DNA of 64,000 bases from Mycetocola manganoxydans (GCF_003667545.1 NZ_RCUV01000008.1:124001-188000); one strand, 5' to 3'; shown: positions 8,836 through 17,827, counted from the first letter of the stretch. Program-made: numbers and translations. The notes: generated by a model from the sequence alone, not told the origin.

Positions 8836-8926
8836 TCGCTCGGTCAAGAATGGTCGCCCCGCACCGCGCACTCTCGCCAAAACCGACCGAGCGATGCGGC
8901 GAACAGCCGAAACCGACCGAGCAACG
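8836..8926. repeat. 3'-end palindromic element, R'-R-L type (family 4, copy a)
   Basis: GCTCGGTC at 8838-8845 is inverted against GACCGAGC at 8885-8892, which is repeated directly at 8915-8922 (30 bp on). The element ends 8 nt beyond the stop of the minus-strand thioesterase gene, with the doubled arm nearest that stop. It aligns along its whole 90 bp with 51024-51114. GGATGCCGCGGCATCC abuts the single-arm side at 8813. Confidence 0.82.
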
Positions 8927-8934
8927 GCACGAGC

Positions 8935-9519
8935 TCAGCGCGGATCGACCGGAACCGCGCCAGGCCACTCGCTCGGCGCCGGTGCAGAGGTCGACGGGAG
9001 CGCGACATCCTGGCCCCAGCGGACCTGCCACTCCGGAAGCCGCAGCTCCGGCGGCACCGACCCGATCGCGTCGATGAGTTCGGCAACCGACACGGTTCCG
9101 CCGCGCTTCTTGAGGAATCGCGCCCGGATCGTGGCCTGCGCGAAGATCTCACCGTTCACGACGATCCGCTGGTCGACGAACACCGCCTTGTCGTCGTAGC
9201 CTGATACCCGCGTCTCGATCACGAATTTCTGCCACAGCTTGAGCGACTTCCTGAACGTGATCGTCTCGGCGACAACGACCGGGTACCAGCCGCGGCCGGT
9301 GAGGATGTCCCAGATCCCGTTCCGGATGAGCAGGTCGAACCGCCCGAGATCCAGCACAGACAGGTACACACCGTTGTTCATGTGCCGATTGAGGTCGAGG
9401 TCGGTCGGCAGCACACGCATCGGGAGACGCCCGACGTCATAGTGCCCGATCGCGGGGCCGCGCTTACCGGCGCGGGGTGCACGCAGGAACAGAAGCAGGG
9501 TGCGGAAAATCATGTGCAT
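8935..9519 (-). CDS. Hotdog-fold acyl-CoA thioesterase-like protein
   Basis: The 194-residue protein resembles the 4HBT/THEM6 group of hotdog thioesterases: the signature LPTDLDLNRHMNNGVYL (about residues 34-50) is the typical start of the hotdog domain, followed by the strand-helix pattern ending near FLKKRGG. Such proteins hydrolyse acyl-CoA or acyl-carrier thioesters; the acyl group is not predictable. About 40 C-terminal residues rich in Pro/Ala lie outside the fold. The ATG at 9519 has TAGCAT 7 nt upstream, so it is probably leaderless. Confidence 0.75.
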   Translation of the reverse strand: MHMIFRTLLLFLRAPRAGKRGPAIGHYDVGRLPMRVLPTDLDLNRHMNNGVYLSVLDLGRFDLLIRNGIWDILTGRGWYPVVVAETITFRKSLKLWQKFVIETRVSGYDDKAVFVDQRIVVNGEIFAQATIRARFLKKRGGTVSVAELIDAIGSVPPELRLPEWQVRWGQDVALPSTSAPAPSEWPGAVPVDPR

Positions 9520-9526
9520 TGGACGG

Positions 9527-9532
9527 ATGCTA
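9527..9532 (-). promoter_or_regulatory. -10 hexamer TAGCAT, leaderless start of thioesterase gene
   Basis: Minus-strand TAGCAT lies 7 nt upstream of the ATG at 9519; no ribosome binding site is visible. Confidence 0.4.
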
Positions 9533-9571
9533 CGCGGTCACCGCACCTGCGGCATCCGGCCTGTAGGGAGA

Positions 9572-9610
9572 GAACAAGCCGCCCCGAAATCGAGTCGGGA
9601 CGGCTTGTTC
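9572..9610 (-). terminator. Hairpin terminator of the prp operon
   Basis: GAACAAGCCG at 9572 pairs with CGGCTTGTTC ending at 9610, and an inner CCGA/TCGG extends the stem. It lies about 28 nt past the prpC stop, on the minus strand, with no long U-tract, as is common in actinobacteria. Confidence 0.7.
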
Positions 9611-9638
9611 ACCAGCCCACAATCGTGGGCGGGGCGAT

Positions 9639-10754
9639 TCACTCGGTGAGGTGCCGTTCGTCCGGCCCGTTGTATGCGGACAGCGGCCGGATGAGTGCAT
9701 TCGACGCGGCCTGCTCCATGATGTGGGCGGTCCAGCCGACGATCCGCGACGCGACGAAGAGCGGCGTGAAGGTCGGCGTGTCGAACCCCATGAGGTTGTA
9801 CGCAGGGCCGGACGGGTAGTCCAGGTTCGGTTTGATGTTCTTGCGCGAACCCATCGCCCCTTCGAGCGTTTCGTACAACTCGAGCATTTCCGGGCGATCG
9901 TAGTGCTCGACGAGCGTGTCGAGCGCGGCCTTCATGGTCGGAACCCGCGAGTCACCGTTCTTATAGACGCGGTGCCCGAAGCCCATGATCTTGCGCTTGG
10001 TGGCGAGCGCATCCTCGAGCCATGCCTCGGCTTTGTCTGCCGTTCCGATCTCGTCGAACGTGTGCATGACGGCTTCGTTGGCCCCGCCGTGGAGAGGTCC
10101 CTTGAGCGCGCCGACGCCTCCGACGACCGCGGAGTACAGGTCGCTGAGCGTCGAGGTGATGACTCGAGCGGTGAACGTCGACGCGTTGAAGGAGTGCTCG
10201 GCATACAGGATCATCGACACGGTGAACGCGTCGACGACGACGGATGCCGGAACCTCACCGAACGTCATCCAGAGGAAGTTCTCCGAATAGCCGAGGTCGT
10301 CGCGGGGTGGCACGAGGTCCTCACCGCGGCGGCGGCGCTGGTCGTACGCGACGATCGCCGGCAGCTGGGCGTAGAGCCGCGCTGCCTTGTTGAGGTTGGA
10401 TTCTTCCGTCGCGACGTCGGCGTCCGGGTCGTTGGCTCCGATCGCGCTCACCGCGGTGCGGAGGACGTCCATCGGGTGCGCGGTCTTCGGCGTCAGGTCG
10501 ATGACGGCGCGCACGTTGTCGTCGAGGGCTCGCTGCCCGCGTTCGACGTCCACGAAGGCGGCCAGTTCGGCATCCGTCGGGAGTTCACCGTGCCAGAGCA
10601 GGTACGCGACCTGCTCGAAGCTGCAGTTGGCGGCGAGTTCCTGAACCGGGTAGCCCCGGTACAGGAGAGAGTTGGTCTCCGGGTTGACCTTGGAGACCGC
10701 GGTGTAATCGACGACGACGCCGGCAAGCCCCTTCTTGATGTCGGACTCTGTCAT
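9639..10754 (-). CDS. prpC: 2-methylcitrate synthase (citrate synthase family)
   Basis: Condenses propionyl-CoA with oxaloacetate to 2-methylcitrate, the first step of the methylcitrate cycle. The 371-residue product is the short citrate-synthase type, starting with LAGVVVDYTAVSKVNPETNSL-like sequence. Catalytic motifs visible include GPLHGGANEAV (His), MGFGHRVYKNGDSR (His) and the FDTPTFTPLFVASRIVGW C-terminus with the usual Arg. The start at 10754 follows AAAGGAG by 7 nt; an upstream extension of the frame is not coding. Its placement after prpD and prpB argues for the methylcitrate rather than the Krebs-cycle enzyme. A hairpin terminator follows. Confidence 0.92.
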   Translation of the reverse strand: MTESDIKKGLAGVVVDYTAVSKVNPETNSLLYRGYPVQELAANCSFEQVAYLLWHGELPTDAELAAFVDVERGQRALDDNVRAVIDLTPKTAHPMDVLRTAVSAIGANDPDADVATEESNLNKAARLYAQLPAIVAYDQRRRRGEDLVPPRDDLGYSENFLWMTFGEVPASVVVDAFTVSMILYAEHSFNASTFTARVITSTLSDLYSAVVGGVGALKGPLHGGANEAVMHTFDEIGTADKAEAWLEDALATKRKIMGFGHRVYKNGDSRVPTMKAALDTLVEHYDRPEMLELYETLEGAMGSRKNIKPNLDYPSGPAYNLMGFDTPTFTPLFVASRIVGWTAHIMEQAASNALIRPLSAYNGPDERHLTE

Positions 10755-10794
10755 TCCGTGCTCCTTTGCTGAGAAGTATCGAGCGTGCGGGGTG

Positions 10795-11694
10795 CTATTT
10801 GGCGACGGTGAAGTTGAACACCGAGGTGTCGAAGTGGTTGTAGCCCTCGTAGTCGACCAGGTCGTACAGGTCGGCACGGTGCTGCATTTCGTCGAGCTTA
10901 GAGGTGAGGTTACCGTGCTCGGTCAACGTGTCGAGGGCACGTCCCGCAGCTCCCATGGCGATCCGCAGCAGCGAGACGGGCCAGATGACGATGTTGATGC
11001 CGATGTCGGCGAGCTGGCTGCTCGTGAACAGTTCGCTCTTTCCGAACTCGGTCATGTTCGCGAGGATCGGCACGTCGACCGCGTTGCGCACCGCTTCGAA
11101 CTCACCGAGGTCGCGCATGGCTTCAGGGAAGATCGCGTCGGCGCCAGCATCGACGAGTTTCTTGGCGCGGTCGATGGCGGCATCGAGGCCGTCGACGGCA
11201 CGGATGTCGGTGCGCGCCATGATGAGGAAGTTGTCGTCCCTGCGTGCGTCCGCCGCTGAGCGGATCCGCTTGAGCGCCGTCGACTCGTCCACAACCTGCT
11301 TGCCGTCGAGGTGGCCACAGCGCTTGGGGTTGATCTGGTCCTCGATGTGCATGCCGGCGAGACCGGCATCCTCGAGTTCCTGAATGGTGCGGGCGACATT
11401 CATCGGCTCGCCGAATCCGGTGTCCGCGTCGACGAGAGCGGGGAGCTCGGTCATCCGGGCGATCTGCTTCGCGCGGCCGGCGACCTCACTGAGGGTCGTG
11501 AGCCCGATGTCGGGCAGCCCGAGATCAGCGCTGAGGACGGCGCCGGAGATGTAGACGCCGTCGAAACCCTTCTGCTCGATCAGTCGCGCGGAGAGCGGGT
11601 TGAATGCGCCGGGGAACTGGAGGAGTTCGCCGGTGGCGAGGCGGTCCCGGAAGATCCGGCGCTTGTCTTCGGGTGTGGTTTTCGAGTACAGCAT
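10795..11694 (-). CDS. prpB: Methylisocitrate lyase
   Basis: Splits 2-methylisocitrate into pyruvate and succinate, the last step of the methylcitrate cycle. The 299-residue protein has the isocitrate-lyase-superfamily signature PKRCGHL (about residues 121-127) with the catalytic Cys, and the metal-binding DADTGFG motif near residue 88. Length matches PrpB rather than the longer isocitrate lyase. It starts only 2 nt after the prpD stop and lies 40 nt upstream of prpC, so the three genes form one transcript. Confidence 0.95.
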   Translation of the reverse strand: MLYSKTTPEDKRRIFRDRLATGELLQFPGAFNPLSARLIEQKGFDGVYISGAVLSADLGLPDIGLTTLSEVAGRAKQIARMTELPALVDADTGFGEPMNVARTIQELEDAGLAGMHIEDQINPKRCGHLDGKQVVDESTALKRIRSAADARRDDNFLIMARTDIRAVDGLDAAIDRAKKLVDAGADAIFPEAMRDLGEFEAVRNAVDVPILANMTEFGKSELFTSSQLADIGINIVIWPVSLLRIAMGAAGRALDTLTEHGNLTSKLDEMQHRADLYDLVDYEGYNHFDTSVFNFTVAK

Positions 11695-11696
11695 GT

Positions 11697-13220
11697 TTAG
11701 AAGAGTCCCTTCGGGGAGTCGACGCCGGCCAGGACGCCAGAGGCCGCCTGGATGGTGAGGCCGCTGAGCTCGTCAGCGGTGAGTTCGGGCAGGCGCTGCA
11801 CGAGCTCGAGGAAACGCTCGATCTCGGCGGGTTCGAGAACGTCTGCGGCAAGGGTGCGGAACTTGGTGATGTAGTCCTCGCGGGCGAACGGACGGGCACC
11901 GAGCGGGTGCGCGTCGGCGACGGCGATCTCGTCGACGATCGTGGAACCGTCGGTGAGGACGATCTCGACGCGGCCACCGAAGGCCTTCTCGTTCGGATCG
12001 AGGGAGTGGTAGCGGCGGGTCCACTCGGCGTCTTCCTGGGTGGTCACTCGCTGCCACAGCTCGACGGTGTCCTGGCGGGACGCACGTTCAGGCGCATAGG
12101 AGTCGACGTGGTGCCAGCGGCCGTCCTGCAGGGCGACGGTGAAGATGTACGGGATCGAGTGGTCGAGCGTCTCGCGGGACGCGGTCGGGTCGTACTTCTG
12201 CGGGTCGTTCGCGCCGGACCCGATGACGTAGTGGGTGTGGTGCGATGTGTGGAGCACCACCCGATCGATCGTGCCGGACTCGACCAGATGCGGGTACTGG
12301 CTGTGCAGCTTGCGCGCGAGGTCGATCCACGCCTGCGCCTGGTACTCGGCCGAGTGTTCCTTCGTGTAGCTGTCGAGGATCGCACGCTTCGGCTCGCCCG
12401 CTTCGGGGAGCGGAACCTCGTAGGAGGCATCCGGACCGTCGAGCAACCAGGCGATCACGCCGTCCTCGCCCTCGTAGATGGGTTCGGGTGAGGTCTGGCC
12501 GCGCATGGCCCGGTCGACGGCTTCGATCGCCATCTTGCCGGCGAAAGCGGGCGCGTGGGCCTTCCAGGTGGAGATCTGGCCCTTACGCGACTGACGGGTG
12601 GCGGTTGTGGTGTGGAGCGCCTGGCCGACGGCCTGGAAGATCGTCTCGACGTCGAGGCCGAGCATGGTGCCGATGCCCGCTGCCGCCGATGGGCCGAGGT
12701 GCGCGACGTGGTCGATCTTGTGCTTGTGCAGGCTGATCGCCTTGACGAGGTCGACCTGGATCTCGTAGCCGGTCGCGATGCCACGGACGAGGTCCCGACC
12801 GGTGCAGCCGGCGTGCTGCGCGACGGCGACGATCGGAGGGATGTTGTCGCCGGGGTGCGAGTACTCCGCCGCGAGGAACGTGTCGTGGTAGTCGAGCTCA
12901 CGAACGGCAACACCGTTCGCCCACGCTGCCCACTCCGGGCTGACGCGACGGCCGGGATCCGACCCGAACACGGTCGCTCCGTTCCCGCCGGTGGTGACCG
13001 GGTGGGCGAGCGCCTGCGATCGCGCGGACACGACGGGGGCACGCGTGAGGGATGCCGCGGCAACGGACGCGTTGTCGATCACGCGGTTGATGATCATGTC
13101 GGTGACCTCGGCGGACACCTCCACCGGGTCGGCGGCGACCTCGGCGATCGCCCAGGCCAGCTGCCCGGTGCGCTCGAGGTTCTCTTCGCTCTTGTGGACC
13201 CTCAGGTGGTGGTTCTTCAT
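11697..13220 (-). CDS. prpD: 2-methylcitrate dehydratase (MmgE/PrpD family)
   Basis: Dehydrates 2-methylcitrate to 2-methyl-cis-aconitate. The 507-residue protein matches the MmgE/PrpD fold from end to end: an N-terminal helical domain with [14 protein letters not shown] and the [18 protein letters not shown] active-site stretch, then the smaller C-terminal domain from about residue 280. AAGGGA lies 5 nt before the ATG. It follows the GntR gene by 20 bp and overlaps nothing, completing the gntR-prpD-prpB-prpC order. Confidence 0.94.
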   Translation of the reverse strand: MKNHHLRVHKSEENLERTGQLAWAIAEVAADPVEVSAEVTDMIINRVIDNASVAAASLTRAPVVSARSQALAHPVTTGGNGATVFGSDPGRRVSPEWAAWANGVAVRELDYHDTFLAAEYSHPGDNIPPIVAVAQHAGCTGRDLVRGIATGYEIQVDLVKAISLHKHKIDHVAHLGPSAAAGIGTMLGLDVETIFQAVGQALHTTTATRQSRKGQISTWKAHAPAFAGKMAIEAVDRAMRGQTSPEPIYEGEDGVIAWLLDGPDASYEVPLPEAGEPKRAILDSYTKEHSAEYQAQAWIDLARKLHSQYPHLVESGTIDRVVLHTSHHTHYVIGSGANDPQKYDPTASRETLDHSIPYIFTVALQDGRWHHVDSYAPERASRQDTVELWQRVTTQEDAEWTRRYHSLDPNEKAFGGRVEIVLTDGSTIVDEIAVADAHPLGARPFAREDYITKFRTLAADVLEPAEIERFLELVQRLPELTADELSGLTIQAASGVLAGVDSPKGLF

Positions 13221-13240
13221 GGTGTTCCCTTCGTGGACGT

Positions 13241-13885
13241 TCAGACGGTGGCGCCGGTCGGGCCGGCGGCGTCGAGGAGGTTGGCGAGACTCTTGCGCAG
13301 ATGCACGGCTGTAGCCTGCGCTGCGAGCATCTCGTCTCGGTCGAGGATTGCCTGGACGATGAGCAGGTGTTCGGAGACCGACTCGGCCAGGCGGGTGGGG
13401 TTATCCTGCGCCAGACGGCGGACGCGCGCCAGGTGATTGCGCAGCCCGGCGAGGGAGGCGAGGAGGAACGGGTTCGCCACAGCGGTGTCGATGGCCGCGT
13501 CGAGGCGGGCAACGAGATCGTAGTAGGCGGCTGATCCCTGTTCGAGGCCGGCGGGAGCCGCGAGGAAGTCGTCACGGAGCCTCTCGAACGTGGCGGTCTC
13601 CCGGCGTCGCGCAGCTAGGCGGGCGGCCTGGGTTTCGAGCGCCTCGCGCAATTCGAACAGCCCGGCGAGGTTGTCGGCCGACACGTCTGTGACGACTCCG
13701 GCGCGGCCGCGCTGCGTGTCGATGAGCCCCTCGGCGGCGAGCCGGGTAATGGCTTCACGGAGAGGCGTCCGCGAGATGCCGAGGCGCTCAGACTGCTCGG
13801 TCTCACCGAGCACGGTTCCCGGGGCAAGGCGCCACTGAAGGATGTCATCCTTCAGGACGGCGTAGGCCCGATCGCTTGCTCGCAC
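13241..13885 (-). CDS. GntR/FadR-family regulator of the prp operon
   Basis: 214 residues with a winged helix-turn-helix at about 5-70 ([24 protein letters not shown] is the recognition region) and an all-helical FCD effector domain from about 78. It is the first gene of the prp gene set, which makes it the likely propionate- or methylcitrate-responsive regulator. The GTG start at 13885 has TATGCT 6 nt upstream, so it is read as leaderless. Two inverted GTATAC-type sites lie just upstream and are probable operators. Confidence 0.85.
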   Translation of the reverse strand: MRASDRAYAVLKDDILQWRLAPGTVLGETEQSERLGISRTPLREAITRLAAEGLIDTQRGRAGVVTDVSADNLAGLFELREALETQAARLAARRRETATFERLRDDFLAAPAGLEQGSAAYYDLVARLDAAIDTAVANPFLLASLAGLRNHLARVRRLAQDNPTRLAESVSEHLLIVQAILDRDEMLAAQATAVHLRKSLANLLDAAGPTGATV

Positions 13886-13891
13886 AGCCCC

Positions 13892-13897
13892 AGCATA
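13892..13897 (-). promoter_or_regulatory. -10 hexamer TATGCT, leaderless start of gntR-prp operon
   Basis: Minus-strand TATGCT stands 6 nt before the GTG at 13885. It is immediately downstream of the candidate GntR sites. Confidence 0.5.
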
Positions 13898-13912
13898 CGA
13901 CGTTTTTCCGGT

Positions 13913-13976
13913 CCGGTATACAGAAGCGCGTCAAAGCGGGGCAATCCGTGCCAGTTGAGGGCGTTCCGTATACCGG
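13913..13976. promoter_or_regulatory. Paired GntR operator candidates (GTATAC sites)
   Basis: CCGGTATAC at 13913-13921 and its inverse GTATACCGG at 13968-13976 are centred 55 bp apart, about five helical turns. Both share the palindromic core GTATAC, of the kind bound by FadR-type GntR dimers. The proximal site is 16 bp upstream of the -10 hexamer; the distal one abuts the end of the upstream gene. Confidence 0.55.
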
Positions 13977-13979
13977 CTG

Positions 13980-15014
13980 TCAGTGTCGAGGTGGCGAGTG
14001 CGTCAGCGCTGCACGGGCCGCGCCCTCCGGAACGGCCGCGAGCGTCGACGGCATCCAGCGCGGGCTGTTGTCCTTGTCGATCACGCGGGCGCGGATGCCT
14101 TCGGTCAGGTCGGGTTGCTCAACGAGCCACGCGGAGACCCGGTACTCGGACGTGAGGCAGTCGCGGAGGTTCCCGAGCTGCCGTGCCTCTCGCATGGACG
14201 CGAGCGCAACCGTCAACGCGAGCGGTGAGAGCTTCGTGAGTTCGTCAGCGGCGGCGCGCGCGTCGACCTCGGACTCGGCTCCGAGCTGTTCCAGGATCGT
14301 CGCCACGCTGTCCCCGGAGTAGCAGCGATCGATCCACTCACGGCGCTCGAGAAGCTCGGAGGGCGGCGGGGTCTCGTCGAACAGCAGCACGACCTCGGCG
14401 GGAGAGCCGGGGTCTGCCCGTTCGCCGAGGGCCTGGTAGAGATGCGGGAGCCGCTCCGATGGGACGTAATAGTCCGCGAAACCGCACGCGAGAGCATCCG
14501 CCCCGGTCATCGTTGCCGCGTTGAGACCGAGGTAGGTGCCGAGCTCGCCCGGCGCGCGGGCGAGAAGGTGGGTGCCGCCGACGTCAGGGCTGAAGCCGAT
14601 GCGGGTCTCGGGCATCGCGACCCGGCTGCGTTCGGTGACGATGCGGATACCGGCGTGAGCTGAGACGCCGACGCCGCCTCCCATGGTGATGCCGTCCATG
14701 ATCGAGACGAACGGCTTCGGATACTCGGCGATGATCGCGCACAGCTCGTACTCGTCGTGCCAGAAGTGGCGGGAGAGATCATTGCGCCCGGCGAGAGCAT
14801 TCGTGTGCAGCCCGCGAATGTCTCCGCCGGCGCAGAGGCCGCGGTCGCCGGCGCCGTCGAGGACGACGAGCGACACTTCGGAGTCGTCCCGCCAGCTCAC
14901 GAGCGCGTCGCGGATCCCGAGGATCATGCCGTGCGTGAGTGCGTTGAGCACAGCGGGCCGGTTGAGAGTGAGATGGCCGATGCCGTCTCCCACGCTCACC
15001 AGAAGGTCGCCCAT
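13980..15014 (-). CDS. 3-hydroxyisobutyryl-CoA hydrolase-like crotonase
   Basis: The 344-residue crotonase-superfamily protein has the oxyanion motif DRGLCAGGDIRGL (about residues 57-69) and PETRIGFSPDVGGTHLLAR, whose Glu and Asp are those used by 3-hydroxyisobutyryl-CoA hydrolases of valine breakdown; length (about 345) also fits that group rather than simple hydratases (about 260). The start at 15014 follows AGGAG with 5 nt spacing. It lies in a run of acyl-CoA-degrading genes on one strand, but 95 bp before the gntR start, so it is probably a separate unit from prp. Confidence 0.82.
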   Translation of the reverse strand: MGDLLVSVGDGIGHLTLNRPAVLNALTHGMILGIRDALVSWRDDSEVSLVVLDGAGDRGLCAGGDIRGLHTNALAGRNDLSRHFWHDEYELCAIIAEYPKPFVSIMDGITMGGGVGVSAHAGIRIVTERSRVAMPETRIGFSPDVGGTHLLARAPGELGTYLGLNAATMTGADALACGFADYYVPSERLPHLYQALGERADPGSPAEVVLLFDETPPPSELLERREWIDRCYSGDSVATILEQLGAESEVDARAAADELTKLSPLALTVALASMREARQLGNLRDCLTSEYRVSAWLVEQPDLTEGIRARVIDKDNSPRWMPSTLAAVPEGAARAALTHSPPRH

Positions 15015-15068
15015 GTGTGCTCCTCTCTCGTTCAAGCCCCCCGCGGCTCGAGCCTAGACCCCGCCGAA

Positions 15069-15133
15069 TTCACTCGCTGCGGACACGATCACCCGGTGCG
15101 CCGCGTGAAGCGGACCGGAACGAGTGAAAACGC
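15069..15133. repeat. 65-bp palindromic intergenic element (family 1, copy A)
   Basis: Starts TTCACTCG and ends CGAGTGAA (15121-15128) followed by AACGCGGG. Inner CGGAC and CACCCGG blocks are shared with the copies at 16046 and 61003. It lies 32 nt beyond the stop of the minus-strand SDR gene. GGATGCCGCGG abuts it at 15143. Confidence 0.75.
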
Positions 15134-15164
15134 GGGTGAACGGATGCCGCGGGCCGGCCGCCGC

Positions 15165-15992
15165 CTACAGGAAGATGTCCGGAAACAGGTCGTCCTCGGC
15201 AACACCGGGTGAGTACTGCGAGAAGTCGGTCACACCGGCGGCGATCAGAACGTCTTCGACGATGAGGGACTGGCCCGTGTACCCACGTGCCGGCTGAATG
15301 AGCACTTCGTAGGCGGCATCCGCGTAGATCTCCGGCGTGCGACTCTTGGCGAGAAGCGCCTCTCCGCCGAGGATGTTGCCGACGGCAGCGGTCTTGATCG
15401 TCGTACGCGGCCACAGCGTGTTGGCGGCGATGCCGTCGCGGGCGAATTCGGCGGCGAAACCGAGTGTCGCCATCGACATCCCGTACTTCGCGAGGGTGTA
15501 GCCGGTGTGTGCGCCGAGCCACTTCGGGTCGAGGTTGATCGGTGGGCTCAGCGACAGGATGTGCGCGTTGTCGGCCTGCTTGAGGTGCGGGATCGCGGCG
15601 CGCGAGAGCATGAACGTTCCGCGCATGTTGACGTCCTGCATGAGGTCGAAGCGCTTGGGCTCGAGGTCGAGGGTGCGCGCGAGGCTGATGACGCTCGCGT
15701 TGTTGACGACGATGTCGATGCCCCCGAACGTGTCGACGGCCTGGCTGACGGCGTCGGCGATGGACGCGTCGTCGCGCACGTCTCCGACGACGGCGAGCGC
15801 CTGGCCGCCTGCCGCGCGCACGGCGTCGGCCGCGGTGTGGATGGTGCCTTCGAGGCGCGGGTCGGGGGTGTCCGTCTTGGCGAGCATCACGATGTTGGCG
15901 CCGTCGCGTGCGGCACGGAGGGCGATGGCGAGGCCGATGCCGCGGCTGCCGCCCGACATGAGGATCGTCTTTCCTGCGAGTGGTGCTGTCAT
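15165..15992 (-). CDS. SDR oxidoreductase, HSDL2-like
   Basis: Short-chain dehydrogenase of 275 residues with the nucleotide-binding motif SGGSRGIGLAIA (about 13-24), NNAS (about 97) and the catalytic pair in HTGYTLAKYG. The SPPINLD motif before the catalytic Tyr and the overall length recall hydroxysteroid-dehydrogenase-like protein 2 (HSDL2) and its bacterial relatives, found beside fatty-acid oxidation genes. The substrate is unknown. The ribosome binding site is poor (AAAGTGA). Palindromic elements of the same family flank the gene on both sides. Confidence 0.78.
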   Translation of the reverse strand: MTAPLAGKTILMSGGSRGIGLAIALRAARDGANIVMLAKTDTPDPRLEGTIHTAADAVRAAGGQALAVVGDVRDDASIADAVSQAVDTFGGIDIVVNNASVISLARTLDLEPKRFDLMQDVNMRGTFMLSRAAIPHLKQADNAHILSLSPPINLDPKWLGAHTGYTLAKYGMSMATLGFAAEFARDGIAANTLWPRTTIKTAAVGNILGGEALLAKSRTPEIYADAAYEVLIQPARGYTGQSLIVEDVLIAAGVTDFSQYSPGVAEDDLFPDIFL

Positions 15993-16045
15993 GGGGTCAC
16001 TTTCGTTTCGAGGTTCGGGGGCGGATGCCGCGGGCCGGATGCATT

Positions 16046-16110
16046 TTCACTCGGTGCGGACCAATTCACCCGGCGTAGCGCGTGTTGTGGTCCGGAGTGG
16101 GTGAATTCGC
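16046..16110. repeat. 65-bp palindromic intergenic element (family 1, copy B)
   Basis: Runs from TTCACTCGGTGCGGACC to GGGTGAATTCGC. Two alternative pairings are visible: TTCACCC/GGGTGAA and GGACCA/TGGTCC. It ends 22 nt from the stop of the minus-strand enoyl-CoA hydratase gene. GGATGCCGCGG precedes it at 16023. Confidence 0.75.
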
Positions 16111-16132
16111 GGGCCCGGCCGGCGAGCGGATG

Positions 16133-16906
16133 CTAGCGGCGGGCCGAGCGGGCGACGAACGCGGCGATGCGGGCCCTGGCGTCATCGGTTCCCGCTGCCG
16201 CGGCGATCGTGCGGGCTTCGTCGTCATACGAGGCCCGGAGCTCGCGGTGCACGCCGGATCGGAGCAGTCGCTTCGCCTGCCCGAATGCCGCGGTCGCGCC
16301 GGTGAGCCAGCGATCGGCGACCGCGCGAGCGCGGGCATCCGTCTCGCCCGGAGGGGTGACCTCGGTGATGAGGCCCCAGTCGAGGGCTTCGGCGGCGGTG
16401 AGCGAGGTGTCGCTGAGGGTGAGTTGCAGCGCGCGGCGCAGGCCGACGGCTTCGGGGAGGAGCGTCGAGACACCGCAGTCCGGGGTGAGGCCGATGTCGG
16501 CGTACTTCGACACGAAGCGAGCGTTCTCGGACGCGACGATGTAGTCGGCGACGAGCATGAAGCCGAGGCCTCCCCCGGCGACGGCGCCCTGAACGGCGGC
16601 CACGATCGGCTTCGGTGTCGCGGTGAGGATCTGGTGCCCCTCGTGGATGATGTCGGCGAGCTCGCCGATGGTGGCGGATGTCTCGCCGTCCATCGCGCTC
16701 ATCTCAGCGACGTCCCCGCCCGCGCAGAACGCTGGACCGGCGGCGTCGACGAGCACGGCTCGGATGTCGTCGCGGTCGGAAACCTGACGAGCGATGTCGA
16801 GCCAGGCGTGGGCGGCGTCGTCATTGATCGCGTTGAGCCTGGCAGGACGGTTGAGGGTGATGTGGGCGAGGCCGTCGTTCACGGCGAAGAGGATGCTGTC
16901 GGTCAT
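16133..16906 (-). CDS. Enoyl-CoA hydratase/isomerase family protein
   Basis: A 257-residue crotonase with oxyanion-hole residues in PAFCAGGDVAEM (about 58-69) and GAVAGGGLGFMLVADY (about 106-121). The position corresponding to the second catalytic acid reads YADIGLTPDCGVS, with Asp where hydratases usually have Glu; this resembles the PaaG-type isomerases. It therefore may isomerise a double bond rather than hydrate it. AAAGGA precedes the ATG by 5 nt. It is 18 nt downstream of the following SDR gene and probably cotranscribed with it. Confidence 0.85.
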   Translation of the reverse strand: MTDSILFAVNDGLAHITLNRPARLNAINDDAAHAWLDIARQVSDRDDIRAVLVDAAGPAFCAGGDVAEMSAMDGETSATIGELADIIHEGHQILTATPKPIVAAVQGAVAGGGLGFMLVADYIVASENARFVSKYADIGLTPDCGVSTLLPEAVGLRRALQLTLSDTSLTAAEALDWGLITEVTPPGETDARARAVADRWLTGATAAFGQAKRLLRSGVHRELRASYDDEARTIAAAAGTDDARARIAAFVARSARR

Positions 16907-16924
16907 GTGGTTCCTTTGATAGAG

Positions 16925-17689
16925 CTACTTCGGTGCCATCCGGATGGCACCGTCCAGGCGGATGGTCTCACCGTTGAGGTACGAGTTCTCGGCGATGTGC
17001 TGCACGAGGGCCGCGTACTCGTCAGGGCGGCCGAGGCGTGACGGGAACGGCACCTGCTCGCCGAGCGAGTCCTGCGCCGCCTGCGGGAGGCCCTTGAGCA
17101 TCGGGGTCTCCATGATCCCCGGCGCGATCGTGGCGACGCGGATGCCGTATCTCGCCAGTTCCCGCGCGAGCGGAAGTGTCATGGCAGCGACACCGCCCTT
17201 CGACGCTGCGTATGCGGGCTGGCCGATCTGCCCGTCGAATGCGGCGACGCTGGCGGTGTTGACGATCACGCCCCGTTCGCCGTCGGCGTCCGGCTCGGAT
17301 TCCGCCATCGCGGCGGCGGCGAGCCGCACGACGTTGAAGGTTCCGATCAGATTCACCTGGAGCACGCGGCTGAATGTCTCGAGGGGCAGAATGCCGTCAC
17401 GACCGAGGACCTTGCCCGGTGTGGCAACGCCGGCACAGTTGACGACGATCCGGAGGGGTGCCAGCTCGAGGGCCGCGTCGACGGCTGCCTGAACTTCGTC
17501 TTCGTTCGACACGTCGGCGGGAACGAAACGTGCGTTCTCACCCAGCCGCGCCGCGGCATCCGCACCGGGAGACGACGGCAGGTCGACGATCACGACCGAC
17601 ATCCCGGCTGCGCTGAGCCGGGTGGCTGTGGCGTTGCCGAGTCCCGAGGCGCCACCGGTGATGAGGGCGGATGCTCCGTCAAGCTTCAT
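16925..17689 (-). CDS. 3-hydroxyacyl-CoA dehydrogenase type 2-like SDR
   Basis: 254 residues of the HSD10/17beta-HSD10 type: [11 protein letters not shown] cofactor motif (about 12-22), NCAGVA (about 86), the catalytic [10 protein letters not shown] and the C-terminal [18 protein letters not shown]10 proteins oxidise 3-hydroxyacyl-CoA in fatty-acid and isoleucine breakdown using NAD. The enoyl-CoA hydratase gene follows after 18 nt, giving two consecutive beta-oxidation steps, and a thiolase gene lies upstream on the same strand. GAGAGGA is 7 nt before the ATG. Confidence 0.87.
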   Translation of the reverse strand: MKLDGASALITGGASGLGNATATRLSAAGMSVVIVDLPSSPGADAAARLGENARFVPADVSNEDEVQAAVDAALELAPLRIVVNCAGVATPGKVLGRDGILPLETFSRVLQVNLIGTFNVVRLAAAAMAESEPDADGERGVIVNTASVAAFDGQIGQPAYAASKGGVAAMTLPLARELARYGIRVATIAPGIMETPMLKGLPQAAQDSLGEQVPFPSRLGRPDEYAALVQHIAENSYLNGETIRLDGAIRMAPK

Positions 17690-17827
17690 TGCTGGGTCCT
17701 CTCGTTCCTGAGTGGGTGTGCTGCGAGCCTAGGGGTGCCGGCCGGCGCGCTCCACCCGCGTTGTCGCCGACGACGATCTGCAGGCGTTGCCTCGCCGGGG
17801 CGTTGTGTCGTCTCTACAACGTCGCCG

